DNA of 64,000 nucleotides, taken from Antennarius striatus. Lineage: Eukaryota > Chordata > Actinopteri > Lophiiformes > Antennariidae. The DNA lies in assembly GCF_040054535.1 (NCBI RefSeq), contig NC_090789.1, positions 7,353,697 through 7,417,696 on the forward strand, written 5' to 3'. The notes beneath the pieces are model-generated. The model saw only the letters and a list, made by a program, of their open reading frames with translations. It did no database searches and was not told where the DNA came from. Positions 1 through 11,976 of this stretch are shown here, piece after piece; position 1 is the first letter of the stretch, and each line of letters begins with the position of its first letter. The position numbers and the translations under genes are program-made.

Positions 1-1230
1 CTTACCCACTGTTTACTGCATTTGTAATCATGATTATTATTTTCCTAGAATTAATCTGGAGCTGTAGATTCACCGTTTTGATCGGAAGCTTTCGCAGCAC
101 TGAATGTTTAATGGTTGGATGTCCCTTTTGCTGTTTTAAACTTATTAATATACAGAAATAAGGATCTTAAAAGTAGCAGTGTAACAACTTGATAGGTTGA
201 TAATCGTGTGAGAACTGCTCAAATATGTTGTATTTAATTGGGTGGATGTGTGTTTCAGTCTGCTTTCAGCTGTTTCAACTGTTGCTCGTTGTGTGTTATG
301 GTGTGTTCGGGGGTATCTAAGCACAGGACACATTCTTTCCTCTTGATGACTCATGTCCTGGGCACGCTATTGACTGTAAGCAAGGCTTTGGCTCAATACA
401 GAATACACAAACACTCATTTAAACCACCAGACCGTTTCAGAAGAATTCTTAGAATCCGAGAGTTTATATGAATTTCAGATCTCAAAGCAAGGATGTACCA
501 GACAGCTCGCCAGTAGGGTAAATTTCCATGCTGGTACATGTGAGTCTTGTCTTTCGCGGGATCAGAGTACACAGGGAGAGGCACTTGTGCTCCTTTAGAG
601 GTTTGACATACTGTGCCAGGTTGAGGCATGTCATTTGTGGTGAGGGCAGGAATGAAAGTTGCATCACAGTTGGAATATGTTTCGCTCAGGCCACATAATC
701 ATTAAAATGTACGGTAATAATTTGGACACATAACATGTATAATATACTTCAAAATATGCAGACAGTGTGATGGTTAAATGTATAGACAGAAACCTGCATA
801 CATGGGACATGCGTTCAGACAATTAAGCCCCAGCCAGACGTCTCCTACCCTTATTGTTGTTGGCTTTGTGACGTCTTTTTTTATAGAAAAAACCCAGTAG
901 CTATAAAATACCTGTGGTTTCCCCCCCCTGTAATTGTTTTCTAAGCAAGGTACTGTATTTTGATAGTTCCTTAAAACAAATTTGCCTTGGGGATTTCACA
1001 TCCTCTGGTTCACATGTAGTCACACAGACGGTGAGTAAGGAACTACTCAGTCTGTCTCGCCCATCTCTTTTCTACCATTCTCTTTAAAGCGTGCATAACC
1101 TCTGTCCCACTTTGACTTGGATTCATTCTAACCCGTCTGCGCTCTTCAGACTGTTGTGGCGTGACCTTCAAAGGTCAGGGTGATGCTCCTGGTGACCCTG
1201 CTGTGATCTTTGTTGTTTTGGTTTCCACAG
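1..1230 (+). other. osbpl3: osbpl3 5' flank or intron (non-coding)
   Basis: No exon is recognisable here. The first recognised osbpl3 exon begins after a good acceptor (pyrimidine-rich, ending TTTCCACAG at 1230), so this stretch is most simply the end of an intron following an untranslated exon outside the window. Moderately AT-rich, no repeats beyond short homopolymers. A paired nuclear-receptor-like half-site lies at 1162-1177. Confidence 0.5.
1162..1177. promoter_or_regulatory. Everted AGGTCA half-sites, 4-nt spacer (possible nuclear receptor site)
   Basis: The sequence TGACCTTCAAAGGTCA has two perfect AGGTCA-type half-sites in everted orientation separated by TCAA. AGGTCA is the established core half-site of the RXR/RAR/LXR class; everted arrangements are bound by some heterodimers. 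It lies 54 bp before the first osbpl3 coding exon. Function is inferred only from the match; a 16-bp match can occur by chance. Confidence 0.3.
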
Positions 1231-1274
1231 AAACAAGACAACCGTGGGATACAACGCAGTGAAGACACTCCGAG

Positions 1275-4200
1275 ATGACGTCGCCATCACCCACTCACAG
1301 TGACAGTAGCAGCTCCTCTAAGCACGACAGTAACCATGTAACTTATTATTTATTGTACTTATTATTTATTGTACTTATTATTTCACTGTACTTGTTCAAA
1401 CTTGATTTACCTTACTGTTGACATGTTAAGATTGTGATGCACTTCTGTTATTCCACTGGGGAGATGTCTGTCAGTCTAACTATCCTTCTGGCGTCTCTCT
1501 GCAGGACAGCTGGGAGATCGTGGAGGGTCTCAGAGGGGTTCCGGCTGGCATGCAGAAGCCTGATAGACAGGAGGGCTTCCTGCTGAAAAGGAGGAAGTGG
1601 CCCATGAAGGGGTGGCATAAGGTGAAGACCACAGCGTTTTTTTTTTAAGCTGGAGACGACAACAATAATTATTAAGCTTTTTATTAGAGAGCACTGCTAC
1701 TTCCTTTCTTCCTTTTTTCATGTAAGACCTATTTTCACTCATCTTCAGTTTTATTAGACAGAGACAGGTGAGTTTGCTCATAATATGAGGCTATAAAGAC
1801 TTTCTATTTGTAAATGCATCACTTGTAACTGCATCACAAGGCAATTGTGTATTTTGAATTATGTTTTTAATTAGTTGTAATTTCTTTCCTAATGATACCA
1901 TGATGGAAGATAACAAACATTTAAACCAAAAATGAGGCCTAAAGTACTGTTAAAACGTGCGTTGTCAGTGCATTCCCCTGAACCTGTAAAACAAAAGGGA
2001 ACAAAATGTACTTCTAAGCCGATGCTGTGTTGGCACATAGTCCTTATCTATACATATACTGTTGCTGTTGTGACGCTTGAATGGCAGGGTCAAGGCAGTG
2101 AAATGCAATTGCTGCAAAACTTCACAATGTCTCCATCTTTTGAGCATTTATGTAAGCAAGGCATGCAATAAAAGCATAACTTAAATTAGAAAGCGAAAAA
2201 AAATCTTGTAAATGAATATTGATTGTCTGATTTCTCCTCTGCACAGAGATACTTTGTGTTGGAGAAAGGCATCTTGAAATATGCGAAGCGTGGAAATGAT
2301 GTAGGTAGCTCCATAACACCATCTGCGCTTCATTGTTGCATTTAGTCACACTCAGACCTGCTAACAGAATGTTTCGTATCATAGATGAAGAAGGGAAAGC
2401 TTCACGGCTGCATTGACGTTGGCCTCTCTGTCATGTCAATCAAAAAGAAAAGCATGTGCATTGACCTGGACACTGAGGATAACATCTATCACTTAAAGGT
2501 AACACCTGAAACCTGTGTGCTGAGACGCATCAACAGCAAGAGCCCCTGTTCCTGATCTGACTTTATGACACCCAGGTGAAGTCTCCAGAGCTGTTTGATG
2601 AGTGGGTGTCGAAGCTCCGACATCACCGCGTGTTTCGGCAGAACGAGATTGCCATGTATCCCCACGAGAGCCACCTCTTTCACCCCCACTCCTCACCCTC
2701 CCCTTCCCTCAGTGACTCCATGAGAAAAGTAGGTTGAATCGATGCTCATTTGTAGGAAACACTGTAAAAAAATTATTTGCTGTTCCATTAAACCTGGTGC
2801 AGATATGACCCCCCCCCCTTTTTTTTTTTTAAAATATAGAGGGCTACACTTACCAAACAGACACCACCCCACCATTCAAAAGTGAGTTCCTGGCTCTATT
2901 CCTCAGGAGAGATGGACAAGTGTTGCAAAGGTCGGTTGCTGTTTTGTCAGCTTATTGATTGTCTTGTGGTTTGTCGTTCGTTCTTCTGCCATCACTGCGC
3001 CTGTATGCATCTGAACCTAAAATACTTAATGGAATAATAATCTTTCTGTCACTTAGACTTGGAGGAATGTGAATCGCATTTACTTGAACTGAACCTGCTG
3101 CTGAAGAGCATGGAAGTTCTCCACCGCACATACTCAGCCCCGGCCATCAGCGCACTGCAGGTAACCACAGATGCACATTAATACATCCATGGTACTAAAT
3201 GTAGAATATAAGCATTAAAAATAAAAAAAATTAGAGGTAGTTGGCTGTGTTCATCTCATTATGATGGTGCAGGACTGATTCGAACAATACTAGGTACAGT
3301 TTTTGTATTACTGTCTCAATATCTCTGCTTTTTGTGGTATCACAGGCATCTGATGTACCGAAAAAGGAAAAGAGGCCAAGGAGATGGCGTTCCAAAAATA
3401 ATGGCAAAGAAACCAAAGCAACACTGCAGGTACCACCGCAATCTTGTCTTTTCCCCCAGTCTTTCGTCTAATTTATTAAACAGACATACTGAAATTACGG
3501 CACACTTTCTTCACATTTACCTCTTTCTGTGCACCAGGTCCCAAGCTGCATCTCTTCCCAGTCGCCTCGTCTCCATGCATCCAACCCCAACCTCTCCACC
3601 ACTGAGTCAAACACCCAGGAGGCCTGTCTTGAATCCCCAGATTCACCAACGGATGCGTCCCGTCTACAAGAGGACTTCTGCAGGCTGGCTAACAACGGTG
3701 AGTCCTTTCTGTGATTTCTCCAGATTGAATAGAAAAATATGCTCTTTACTTTCATAGGAGAAAAGAGTTGTAAACTCGTACACCTGCTGTCTCCCTCTTT
3801 TCTCCAGTCTACACAACGCTTAAATCAACTCAAAGTTCTCTAGTGGCAGAGAGAAGCAGATTGAGGCACGCTATAGACCTGCAGGCCGCCCAGCCGGCCC
3901 AGGTCATGGAGTTGAGGACTGCCTATGCCTCAGTGAGTGTTTCTGCTCCCAAGTCATTGTTGTGCATGATAACACATCAAATGTCCACCTGTAACCAGCA
4001 TCCAGTGTTATTCGACTAATTTCTTTTTCTCTTCAGGACGTTCCAGGCGGCTCCCACCCATTGGTCCACCAGTTGTCCAATGAAAGCAAAGCATCCATCC
4101 CAGAATCCATATCAGAATTTTATGATGCTCAGGAGTACCTCGTCTCCTCTTCTTCTTCGGACAATGAGGTTAGACATGAACTAATACCTTATCATCTTCC

Positions 4201-6075
4201 ATCAGTTTTTCCAATATCATGCATTGGGTGCAACTGGGTTTAATCCTAACTAAATTAATTTAAACAATTCCTGGGGTTAAAACAAGCCCCCTGAATACAG
4301 GCTGTGCATTTCCCCCCCTTTGGTTCTATGTCCTCGTCACTTACTGACCTTTCACCATTGATTTTGATGTGCCAGGTGTCTGATGATGACTCTTACATCA
4401 GTGATGTCAGTGACAGCATCTCCATGGAAACATACAGCAACGAGGGAGGCAGTGAGAGACACAACTCTGGTATGTGGTGCAAGTAACACATGTGTGCATC
4501 TAAGTACAGTGTGTCTGGGCACACATCAACTCCCTTTGACAGGGGAAAAGTTGAGTGTCACACAAGTGTACAATGTCAGCATGATCTAAATTCTAAATTT
4601 GAGTTACCTCACTCTCATTTATACCTTACCTTTCACTCTTTTATGTGAGTGGCGACCCCTGAAGGGAAAAGCCGAAAGGAGAAGAAGAGATTGTAACTTC
4701 CTCGTTTCCCCCTCTCTTCTCCACAATCTCCTTTTTAGTTAGTAGTGTGATGACGTTGACCCAGCGGCGCTCCACTCTGCCCTCGCCCAGACCGACCAGC
4801 AGTGTGAGCCTGTGGAACATCCTGAGAAACAACATCGGTAAGGACCTGTCCAAGGTGGCCATGCCAGTCCAACTCAATGAACCAATCAACACCCTGCAGA
4901 GGCTGTGTGAGGAGCTGGAATACAGTGACCTGCTGGAAACTGCCAACCAGACCGATGATCCTTACCAGCGGATGGTGAGTGAGAAGAATACCTGGGGAAA
5001 ATGACAAGAGACGTTTACATACAAACACACAATGTGTCGTCTTTAATTTTTCACTCATCTCTGTTTTTCTGTGCAGGTATATGTCGCTACGTTTGCGATA
5101 TCTGCGTATGCTTGCACCTACCATCGGGCAGCAAGTAAACCCTTTAACCCTGTCTTGGGGGAGACGTACGAGTGTGACAGACCGGATAAGAACTTCAAGT
5201 TTATAGCTGAACAGGTAGACGTCACACAGTTGTACAGTAATTACACAGATCTCTCAAACATAAATGTTTTAGAATTTTAGAGCTGGAAAAAAGTTACAGG
5301 CATCAAAATTTCTAGTTTACTGTGGCAAAAGGTTTGATAAAACGCCTTCATCTCATCTTCTGGTTTTGGCCTGTTATTCACAGGTTAGTCATCACCCGCC
5401 TGTGTCGGCGTGCCACACTGATTCAGAGAACTTCACCTTTTGGCAAGGTAAGAAGCAGATAACTTGTTCAGAAACAAAGATCCAGTTCCCCTCGATTGCC
5501 TGGCAGATCAGTGAAAAGACAATAAGAATAAAGCAAAATCCCAACTTGCAATGACAAATTAACCACCAAATACCAGTATGGAGGGAAAAAAGGAATGACT
5601 TTTGCTTTTGCATGACCTGTAATGTGACCATTGGTTGTTGATACATACATAATATTTATCTCCGATGACTTATTTCTCTGCACATTACTTTCTTACACTG
5701 GATAGTACCATGATTATAACAGATAATGCATATCACAAACTCCATTCTCAGGGCTTTTGACATTTCAGCGTTTCCAAACCCTCACAAAAACACGAAAGGG
5801 TTTTAGGGATTCAGCATCTACTTATATTATAGGGGAAATATCCCTCTGTGCACAAGAAAAAGCTGTTGATGAACAATATGCTGCTGTTCACTGATGAAAC
5901 CCAATGAAACCTACGACATTTACATTTTAAAACGTTTTTGTTTTTTTTCACTCATCTGTTACATGTTTCTTTATTCTCTTAGATGTCCGATGGAAAAATA
6001 AGTTTTGGGGCAAATCTATGGAAATCGTTCCTATGGGAACCACCCACGTTACACTTCCTGCGTAAGTCCTTCACT

Positions 6076-6133
<58 letters not shown>

Positions 6134-8123
6134 ACCGGTCAAAGTGAAGCCCAAGGAAATTATATGCATTTTTAAATTTGTAATTACAGTATGTGTGTGT
6201 GCCCTATCCAGATTTGGGGATCACTACGAATGGAACAAGGTGACGTCCTGCATCCATAACATCCTCAGTGGCCAGCGCTGGATTGAACACTATGGAGAAA
6301 TGGCCATCAAAAACATCAACAGTGACATATGCCAGTGTAAAATAACTTTCGTCAAGGTCAGAAAACATTGATGATTAAATTAACGTTTGTTGTGAACATC
6401 CTTTTGCCAGCTATTGCTCCTCAACATTACAGTGAATATGAAACAAATTTAAACTCTGTCATACACTTGCAATCATTAGTTGTCTGGGTTTTAGGATCCG
6501 ATTGAAGTTTTATCAACCTAGAGATTCTTCAAGTTTGTGTTTAACTTGATCTGCAATGCATTCAATTCATTCAGAATTGTTTACCAGGCATGATCATTGC
6601 AGTAAAAGTAAACAGCACCCTCTTCTGGACATACATGGGAATAAAGCGCACCAGAAGAGCAGCATGAATCCAGTCCTTTTAAACTATTGACATAAACTCA
6701 AAACTACTGTGAAACTACCATGTCAAAAAATAAAACTACTGTATCAAATGTATGTAAGATTTTATCTGTCATTGTCTTCTTTTCAGGCTAGATCATGGAG
6801 TTCTACGGTTAATGAAATAGAGGGCGTAGTAACGGATTCCAACGGAAAACCCATACATTCCATTTTTGGAAAATGGCATGAGTCTGTTTTTCAAGGAGAT
6901 CCGCCTTCTGCCACATGTATTTGGAGAGCAAGTAAGTGATTGTTTCCTGGAAAAGTCACTTATAATATTTTTTCCATCGGAATACGTCAATCAAACAGCA
7001 AGACTGAGTGTGTATGTGTCTATGTAGACCCAATGCCCGTGGATCAAGAGCAGTATTATGGCTTCACCAAGTTTGCAATGGAGTTAAATGAGCTGGACTC
7101 GACCGTGAGACCTCTGCTGCCCCCAACAGACACACGCTTCAGGCCCGACCAGAGGTGTGCACTAGTTTTTCTGTTAAGAAAGAAAGACTCTTTGTCCACT
7201 TACAGACTCTCGCTGGACTTAGCTGTAGCTGACATGTACCATTTATATAGGCTCGGAGCAGATTCGTTCGACATGAGCAAATTTCTGGTTTCCTATTTTC
7301 ATTCTTTTCTATTTGTGTTGAATTTTTACCAGGCTGTTGGAGGAGGGGAACACAGACGGAGCTGAGGAGCAGAAACAGAGGATAGAGGAGCTTCAGAGGG
7401 AGAGGAGGAAAGTGCTACAGGACAACAACATGATCCACCAGCCACGCTTCTTTAGGTACGCTGCTGTTTTGTCAGCTGTTCATATATGTCTTGGTGTGTG
7501 ATCAGACACAGTGTTTACGTGTGTTTTCCACTAAATCGTTCCGCAGCATATGGTCACAGATCATCCTATAGTGGCTTCTGTATCTAAAGTGATATGAACA
7601 TGTGAGATAGTCAGGATCTACATATTCCGCCAGAGTAGGAATATTTTTGCTGATTTTGCTTGTCCATTTCTGGCTGTTAGCAGGATTACACAACTAGTGT
7701 TAAATGATGCCAAATTTGATGGGTTGTTGGGGAATAGTTCTTCTTTATTTGATCAAAATAATTCCCGACAGTTTAAAGTTTTTGTGCTAGATCTGGTAGA
7801 CAAGAGCATGAGCGAAAAGTTGATTTTCTTGAGTAACTATTAAACTTATAATCATTCCACTGTGATTCCGGAATCAATTGTTAGGTTTTTATGGTCAAGG
7901 AGTCCCTTTGTGAGGTCAAACTATTGCTTTAGACTAGAAGTCTGCTGATTTGACTTTAAATTTGTGTGATGAATTACTCAATGTGTATAAATTTAAAAAA
8001 GCACTTCTGTTTTTTTTTTGTACCAGAAAGTCAAACAATGATATGTGGGTGAGCAACAACACCTACTGGGAGCTGCGCAGTGACCCTGGCTTCGCTAAAA
8101 TGGACTTCCCGGTTTTGTGGTGA
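1275..8123 (+). CDS. osbpl3: Oxysterol-binding protein-like 3 (ORP3), lipid transfer protein
   Basis: ORP3 is a cytosolic lipid exchanger and PI4P-binding protein working at ER-plasma membrane contacts, with roles in adhesion and R-Ras signalling (family knowledge). Coding exons: 1275-1337, 1505-1621, 2247-2300, 2385-2498, 2576-2728, 2840-2930, 3057-3160, 3346-3429, 3538-3697, 3808-3932, 4037-4168, 4376-4469, 4739-4974, 5077-5214, 5384-5447, 5983-6061, 6212-6356, 6787-6931, 7028-7154, 7333-7455, 8027-8123. All phases agree, giving about 814 residues against about 887 in human. Domains: Ser-rich N-terminus; PH domain about residues 44-135 ([19 protein letters not shown]); FFAT motif EFYDAQE at 382-388 for ER VAP proteins; ORD about 430-814 with the family signature EQVSHHPP at 554-561, whose His pair contacts the PI4P phosphate. 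The ATG is the only one in frame in the first exon and gives the expected short Ser-rich start before [11 protein letters not shown]. Exon 2840-2930 is read whole because its [13 protein letters not shown] matches the ORP3 pattern. Which teleost paralogue (a or b) is not resolved. Confidence 0.95.
1341..1389. repeat. Short tandem repeat, 16-bp unit x3
   Basis: Three near-identical copies of ACTTATTATTTATTGT, the last slightly diverged, begin right after the donor of the first osbpl3 coding exon. Confidence 0.7.
4648..4690 (+). repeat. Tail fragment of a dispersed fish repeat
   Basis: GGCGACCCCTGAAGGGAAAA followed by GCCGAAAGGAGAAGAAGA resembles the 3' end of an interspersed repeat common in teleost genomes (recognised from memory; class not resolved). 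It sits about 50 bp before the acceptor of the osbpl3 exon starting at 4739, so the exon's branch point probably lies in or next to it. Confidence 0.4.
6079..6130. repeat. (GT)26 microsatellite in osbpl3 intron
   Basis: Uninterrupted GT tract starting 17 nt after the donor of exon 5983-6061 inside a 150-bp intron. It makes up a third of that intron. Confidence 0.95.
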
Positions 8124-8590
8124 CATCTGGATTTAAACCAAATTCCTCCACGACAACTACACGTAGAAGGAAGTATAAAGCTGAACTGAGACCTCATTGT
8201 CCTGACTGGGGTGACATGAAATGCTCCATGTCAACCTAAATGGAACTGCATCCCCTTTCAGGGCTCATCAGAACTTGTTTATTACATTTTTCTTCAGGGT
8301 ACCTTTTCCACCTCTCCTTATCATAAATACAGTTTCCACAGTGTTTAGTATGTTCTATTTATCAATATCATTATGTCCTGTTGGTTCTCAGAATTTACCA
8401 AAGTGCCTTTTATTGCAGTGCCTCACTCGAACTGCTGTAGCAAGTATACAAAAATTCTTGTATTCATAGACTGTAAAGCATCTCAAGTGCTCATGACTTT
8501 GAAGACTGTGGAAAATGTGCTTCAGTGTGGACAACAGCAGTCACTTATGTTTAAAGAAGAAAATAAACTAAGTTGGCTGGACAAGTTATG
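8124..8590 (+). other. osbpl3: osbpl3 3' UTR with AATAAA at 8562-8567
   Basis: Runs from the TGA stop at 8121-8123 to a canonical AATAAA at 8562-8567 followed by a GT-rich stretch, the expected layout of a vertebrate poly(A) site. The cleavage point near 8585 is inferred. Confidence 0.6.
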
Positions 8591-10456
8591 TTGTGACTCT
8601 TAGTTTTTGTAAGGCATGAGCCACATCATGAAAAATTCATTTAGAAGATGGGGGATCATCGCCCTGCGGGGGAGCATCAACCGCATTCCAGGGTTCTGGA
8701 TGTCGCAGGGGTTTGAGTTTGGCAATAAGTCAGATACAGTGGTTTAGGGTATAGGACAGGATGGTTTTAGTGATTGCAGGGAGATCAAAAATTCTAAATC
8801 TTTTATAGAGAATTTAATTTGATAACTTCCAAGAGGACCACAACTCTAGGTCCTGTGAATGATGGTGGATTAAAACTGAACAAAGTCACATAAAGGAGCC
8901 AAACTGTTTTATAAACTAAACAGAATTTACTAAAAGACAAAATTTCTCAAATATGATGTTTTTCCTCATATCACAGCAATAACAATAAAATGTGATTGCA
9001 TAAATGTCTGATTTAAGTCAATATGTATGAAACATTTCATAATTTTTTAATTTTAAATGATTGTTTTGTCCTTGGGTTTATAAATGTTCTAGATATTTAA
9101 GCAAAATTCCACTCTAAAAAAAGTGTCCTGTCTGTGATATGATTGGTGGTTCTGTGGTATGTCATGCTTTGAATGTAGATATACTGTATGCTTTATGTTT
9201 GAGTATATTTTTCTGGAGATAGGTTTGTTTGGGAGGGATATGTCATGAAATTATGTTTATGACGTAACTTTTTTAAGTATTAAGTGAGGTTCCAACTGTA
9301 TTTTCCAACTATATTTAGTTCCAATTATATATACTGTAACTATACAAAAAGTGCCATAGAAAAAAGTCTTTTGTTAAATTCTATTTTGTACTGCACTGTT
9401 CCATGCCAGGCCCTGCGATGTACTGGTGACCCGTCCGGGGTGCCCCCCGCGACTCACCCATAGTGAGTGAACCAAGATGCTGAACTAAAACAGACTAATG
9501 TACAATGGATTTCTTGGGTGACCTAGCTGGAGCATACAACATTTTACACAATCAGTCATTCTCTTCCCCTTCTGGTGTTGCACAATCTCAGGGTGTCTTC
9601 AGTCCTAGCTGCCAGGAGCTGCTGGAAAATCGGTGGAGGAGGTTCAAGCAGCGCTTTTAGCCATTCCCACAGGGTTCAGGTCCTGAAAACCCCGAACCTC
9701 TTCCAGCATCCTGATTGCATTGCATCAGTCATGGTGATATAGCACCTGTAATTCTCACCTTAAAAAGAAAAGTGGATTAAAAAAGGTTCCAATCATTTGG
9801 AATCAAATGAGTATGACTAAATATGTGAAGTGACTACAAATTGTGTTTTCAGGTTGATCAGCACTTGAAAAAATTAGTGGAGTAAGACCAAATCCACTTA
9901 ATTGAGGATGATCAATGAATCATCCCAATATACTGTATAAGCCAAGATGTGAAAGCACTTTTATGACACACAAGCTGAATGTACAGTAAGTAATGGGGGG
10001 AAAAGTGATGCATTAAAAAAAAAAAAAAACCCTGAGAGAAATTTACAAAGCAAAAAAAAGTCCCAGCACAGAGGTAGCGGTCGGGAGTGAGCTGCAACTG
10101 GAACGGAATTTGGTTTCCGTCCACAAGAGGGGCAACCCCAGCCTCATGTTCATACTTTAGAAACGATATTTTGACAGCTACATGTGTCATGTGTTAAAAA
10201 CAACGTTAATATTCTGCTGCATTCCACACATTCTAAGTTTTTCCCCTCCACGAAAAAGAAAGTTAAGTCCTAAAATAAGATGCTCAGGAAATTCCTTCTT
10301 TTACATGAGATCGGATGACAGTATCGGCCATGAAGCTGTTGGGCTGTCCTACAAACCTCCACCATCAGGCAGGCGGCACAAATGTATGAATGAACCGTTC
10401 TACGAGCAGTTCCTCTTTTACATTACTGTTATTTGGAAGGAGGGAAGTATGGTCCT
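8591..10456. other. osbpl3-gsdme intergenic DNA
   Basis: No coding exon is supported. A 111-codon open frame near 10182 resembles nothing I know and ends in a CA repeat. A relic of a dispersed repeat lies at 9405-9475; otherwise AT-rich unique sequence. Confidence 0.5.
9405..9475 (-). repeat. Fragment of a dispersed teleost repeat, reverse orientation
   Basis: GCCAGGCCCTGCGATGTACT then GGTGACCCGTCCGGGGTG is the reverse complement of a segment very frequent in fish genomes (a gain of the type ACAGGTCGCCAGTCCATCG). The same family appears in forward orientation at 47265-47440. Family knowledge is from memory. Confidence 0.5.
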
Positions 10457-10489
<33 letters not shown>

Positions 10490-10493
10490 CACA
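10457..10493. repeat. (CA)n microsatellite
   Basis: About 18 CA units with one CG interruption, upstream of the proposed gsdme first exon. Confidence 0.9.
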
Positions 10494-10519
10494 TTGAACA
10501 TTGGACAATTCATATGATC

Positions 10520-10793
10520 ATAATTAGTGAGAGTAGGAGGAGGAGGCGGTCCCTGCCCGAACATCTAGATCGTCTCCCACCAGTCAGACACAGCTCAAAC
10601 CGATCCACTGATGTAGTCGATATTCTTTCCCCTGTCTTGAGTCACTGCACGTTTTTTATTTACATCATCCAGGCTATTTTGGAACGCGTTTGGACGGTTT
10701 GCTCTACTTTTACGCATGGCAAAACTTGTGACAGCTCAGAAGTGACAACTGGACGGACTTGAATTCTGAACTTGGAGCTCTATCCAGACTGGA
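10520..10793 (+). promoter_or_regulatory. gsdme: Possible gsdme promoter and non-coding exon 1
   Basis: gsdme's first coding exon starts at a clear acceptor (11948/11949) with 28 untranslated bases before the ATG, so an upstream non-coding exon is required. GGA|GTGAGTA at 10793/10794 is the best donor seen in the preceding 1.5 kb, and the sequence before it is less AT-rich than its surroundings. The start site is not determined, and another donor could be used. Confidence 0.3.
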
Positions 10794-11158
10794 GTGAGTA
10801 TTATGAGATATTAATACTTAAAGCAACTAGTGAACGCATTAAAAAAAAAGTTGATATATCTTAGCTGGAAGTGGAAAAACGAAGACTTTCCCTTCTAGTT
10901 TGGTCAATTTGGCATAAATCTGAGATGAAATGGTCGTTATGTAACGATTTTCCAATCACAACAACATTCGTTTCTCTGGATGGCCATAATTTTACTTCCA
11001 TAATCCGAGTCATGCGTCCTCAAGGTTTGCGCGCAGCTGACCTCACCATGCAAACGCGCGCAGCCTTCAGACGCGGCACCCTGGTTACATTACAATAAGT
11101 GGACTGCCGGGAAGTACGCACGCACTGGCACATGTGCAAGAGAGGCGTGTGTGTGTGG

Positions 11159-11328
<170 letters not shown>

Positions 11329-11630
11329 CATTGTATGTGCGCGCAGCCCACCCAGACGATTTCATTGGCATAGAACTTCACGAGAAACTGCTGCGGTTTG
11401 TTCTAGTTTTCTTAAAAAAACGATAGAAAAAAAAAAAGTTCTACTTAGACCCTCCTTTCACAGAGAAAACACTGATGATAAAAGAATTCGTTTTGGAATC
11501 TGTTGGTCGTTTGCTTTACGCTGATCGGACTCGTACTTACAAGCCATAATATTTTCGTACGAGTAGAACTCACCACACAAATCCCTTTCACGCCTGATTG
11601 CTTGAATTATTTAGGCTATGAAAGCAGAGC

Positions 11631-11632
<2 letters not shown>

Positions 11633-11668
<36 letters not shown>

Positions 11669-11677
11669 GCGTGTGTG
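11633..11677. repeat. (GT)n microsatellite
   Basis: GT tract with two CG interruptions, about 270 bp before the gsdme first coding exon. With the CA tract at 11160-11324 it forms an opposite-strand pair of alternating repeats some 310 bp apart. Confidence 0.95.
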
Positions 11678-11976
11678 AACTACATGCAGGTGACTTCCTT
11701 CAAGCTTTGTGAGTCACACTTGTTGGATTCAAGACATGTGTGGTTTCACTAACAGGATCTTGTCAGCTTTATCTGGGTTTCCCATCTTTTGAAAAAATTA
11801 CTGTAGACACAAAACTGGATGGGATGCCTATAAGAAGTCGCTTTGGTGATTTAAAATACATGCAAATATAACTTCTTCTTCTTTACCCCAGTTGCCCTCC
11901 AGTAACCAAAATAAGCTCAAATTGAGGCCTTGATCGTTTCTTTTCCAGATGTTGGCAGTCCTCATCTGATGAAGAC

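Noticed and set aside
2882-2930. Reading osbpl3 exon 2840-2930 as two exons (2840-2881 and a 19-nt micro-exon at 2912)
   Set aside because: GTGAGT at 2882 looks like a donor, but read-through gives [15 protein letters not shown], which matches the ORP3 family and keeps the frame, so one 91-nt exon is better.
10182-10517. 111-codon frame upstream of gsdme
   Set aside because: No family resemblance; it ends in a CA microsatellite and lacks splice context.
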